A stretch of DNA of 64,000 nt from Pseudomonas phenolilytica (GTDB lineage Bacteria; Pseudomonadota; Gammaproteobacteria; Pseudomonadales; Pseudomonadaceae), in the NCBI RefSeq assembly GCF_021432765.1, contig NZ_CP058908.1, forward strand, positions 2,938,001 through 3,002,000. The letters run 5' to 3'. Below the pieces are notes generated by a model. That model saw only the letters and a program-made list of their open reading frames with translations, searched no databases and was not told the DNA's origin. Numbering within the stretch: the first letter of the stretch is position 1; the number at the start of each line of letters is the position of its first letter. Made by a program: the position numbers and the translations under genes. Below are positions 62,639-64,000 of this stretch, piece by piece.

Positions 62639-63637
62639 ATGTCCATTCGTCGCTTTGCCCTCGCCGCCCTGGCGAGCGCCCTCGTCGCCGGCCCCGCCGT
62701 GGCCGCCGACTCTCTGCTCAACGTGTCCTACGACCCGACGCGCGAGCTCTATGTGGAATTCAACGAAGCCTTCAACAAGCACTGGCAGGCCCAGGGCCAT
62801 GAGCCGATCAAGATCCAGCAGTCCCATGGCGGTTCGGGCAAGCAGGCCCGCGCGGTGATCGACGGCCTGCGCGCCGACGTGGTGACTCTGGCACTGGCGG
62901 GCGATATCGACGAGCTGCATCGCCTCGGCAAACTGATCCCCGAGAACTGGCAGACCCGCCTGCCGGACGCCAGCACGCCCTATACCTCAACCATCGTGTT
63001 CCTGGTGCGCAAGGGCAATCCGAAGGGCATCAAGGACTGGGATGACCTGGTCAAGCCGGGCGTCGAGGTGATCACGCCGAACCCGAAGACCTCCGGCGGC
63101 GCACGCTGGAATTTCCTCGCCGCCTGGGCCTACGCCCAGCAGAAATTCGGCGACGAGGCGCAGGCCCAGGCCTTTGTCGAGAAGCTCTACAAGAACGTGC
63201 CGGTGCTGGATACCGGCGCCCGCGGCTCGACTGTCACCTTCGTCAACAACGGTATCGGCGACGTGCTGCTGGCCTGGGAGAACGAGGCCTTCCTGGCGCT
63301 CAAGGAGGAAGGCGGCGGCAATTTCGAGATCGTCGCACCGAGCCTGTCGATCCTCGCGGAGCCGCCGGTGGCGGTGGTCGACAAGAACGTCGAGCGCAAG
63401 GGCACGCGCGAAGTCGCCGAGGCGTACCTGAACTACCTGTACAGCGAGGAAGGTCAACGCATCGCGGCGAAGAACTTCTACCGCCCGCGTAACGAGGCCG
63501 TGGCGGCCGAGTTCAAGGATCAGTTCCCGGCGCTGAAGCTGGTCACCATCGACGGGGATTTCGGCGGCTGGAAGGTCGCGCAGCCGAAGTTCTTCAATGA
63601 TGGCGGCATCTTCGACCAGATCTACCAGGCGCAGTAA
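62639..63637 (+). CDS. sbp: Periplasmic sulfate-binding protein
   Basis: The 332-residue protein has a signal peptide ([20 protein letters not shown], cleavage after VAA). The sulfate/thiosulfate-binding fold follows: [80 protein letters not shown]. These segments contain the Ser and Gly residues that hydrogen-bond sulfate. AGGAG precedes the ATG. It feeds the CysTWA permease encoded downstream. Confidence 0.95.
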   Translation: MSIRRFALAALASALVAGPAVAADSLLNVSYDPTRELYVEFNEAFNKHWQAQGHEPIKIQQSHGGSGKQARAVIDGLRADVVTLALAGDIDELHRLGKLIPENWQTRLPDASTPYTSTIVFLVRKGNPKGIKDWDDLVKPGVEVITPNPKTSGGARWNFLAAWAYAQQKFGDEAQAQAFVEKLYKNVPVLDTGARGSTVTFVNNGIGDVLLAWENEAFLALKEEGGGNFEIVAPSLSILAEPPVAVVDKNVERKGTREVAEAYLNYLYSEEGQRIAAKNFYRPRNEAVAAEFKDQFPALKLVTIDGDFGGWKVAQPKFFNDGGIFDQIYQAQ

Positions 63638-63646
63638 GCGGAAATT

Positions 63647-63755
63647 CGTAGGGTGGATGGCCGAAGCCATCCACGCGTCCGAGGCGCTGGCCTGCATACG
63701 GCAGGCTCGGGCGTGATGCGCGTGGAAAATCGCTTCGCGCGTTTTCCACCCTACG
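63647..63755. repeat. Multi-hairpin repeat element in the sbp-cysT gap
   Basis: The outer arms CGTAGGGTGGA (63647-63657) and TCCACCCTACG (63745-63755) are perfect inverted repeats. Inside are GTGGATGGC/GCCATCCAC with a CGAA loop (63653-63674), a GCCTGC/GCAGGC pair, and GTGGAAAA/TTTTCCAC near the right end. Partial identity to the element at 53370-53446 shows a repeat family. It separates sbp from cysT. Confidence 0.7.
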
Positions 63756-63803
63756 GTCCTCCCGCTTCCGGCTTCCAATTGCCAAACCGACCGAGCCTCG
63801 AAC

Positions 63804-64000
63804 ATGTCTAGCCGATCTACCTCCGTCATACCCGGCTTCGGGCTGACGCTGGGCTACACCCTGGTGTACCTCAGCCTGTTGGTGCTGATTCCCCTGGGTG
63901 CGCTGTTTCTCAAGACCACCGAACTCTCGTGGGCGCAGTTCATCGCCATCGTCAGCGCGCCGCGCGTGCTGGCGGCGCTCAAGCTGAGCTTTGGCACCGC
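63804..64000 (+). CDS. cysT: Sulfate/thiosulfate ABC transporter permease CysT, N-terminal part
   Basis: The frame opens at ATG 63804 and is cut by the window edge after 65 residues. PGFGLTLGYTLVYLSLLVLI then PLGALFLKTTELSWAQF is the CysT (CysU) N terminus with the first transmembrane helix. It lies 166 bases after sbp with the repeat element between them. The remaining permease, cysW and cysA are expected downstream. Confidence 0.9.
   Translation, partial: MSSRSTSVIPGFGLTLGYTLVYLSLLVLIPLGALFLKTTELSWAQFIAIVSAPRVLAALKLSFGT

Overview
The window is GC-rich, densely coded chromosomal DNA from a gammaproteobacterium, very probably a pseudomonad of the Pseudomonas stutzeri (Stutzerimonas) type. 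The gene content points that way: DUF1652, DUF2790 and OscA/YezD-type small proteins, an lsfA-ssuEADCBF sulfonate operon, LigD, a glgA-treZ-malQ-treY-glgX block and a PCuAC copper chaperone. There are no rRNA or tRNA genes, no CRISPR array, no transposase and no phage module. Almost everything is intact chromosomal gene content.

Left third (1-31.5 kb). After the tail of a sodium:alanine symporter come thiol peroxidase (tpx) and a SAF-domain dehydrogenase. A quinoprotein alcohol dehydrogenase carrying the lanthanide signature (Asp323-Tyr-Asp325) is divergent from a periplasmic binding protein. A long minus-strand block follows. It resembles, from memory, the stress-inducible PA2150s region of P. 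aeruginosa: ybhN-clsB-ybhP, a DUF72 protein, a zinc alcohol dehydrogenase, and the glycogen/trehalose operon glgA-treZ-malQ-treY-DUF2934-glgX. In that operon most genes overlap by 4-8 bases. On the plus strand are a cinA-like gene, a YciE/F ferritin-like gene, small DUF proteins, ligD and a cold-shock-like protein. A decayed dehydrogenase relic sits between a DODA dioxygenase and a DUF2218-cytochrome b561 fusion.

Middle (31.5-51.5 kb). This part holds a LysR regulator, two small membrane proteins, and an AaeB/AaeX/AaeA/outer-membrane-factor aromatic-acid efflux operon divergent from a PobR-like AraC regulator. Then come a PCuAC chaperone, glutathione reductase, a VOC protein, galU, a chemoreceptor with a CxxCH haem c motif in its periplasmic sensor, hemN, and a two-gene operon joining a FAN1-type VRR-NUC nuclease to a DinG/XPD-like helicase that carries an N-terminal Cas4-like nuclease domain.

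Right part (51.5-64 kb). This is a sulfur-acquisition zone: lsfA-ssuE-ssuA-ssuD-ssuC-ssuB-ssuF on the minus strand, and oscA-sbp-cysT (cut by the window edge) on the plus strand. Between them lie a MocR regulator divergent from a cupin and two AhpD-like genes, then an MFS transporter and an RBBP9-like hydrolase. The upstream regions of lsfA and of the hydrolase/oscA pair share a long AT-rich motif. A pair of tiny overlapping ORFs, the second with two Cys codons, lies between oscA and sbp. Related multi-hairpin repeats occur inside both sulfur operons. These shared regulatory features are the strongest candidates for something not yet described.
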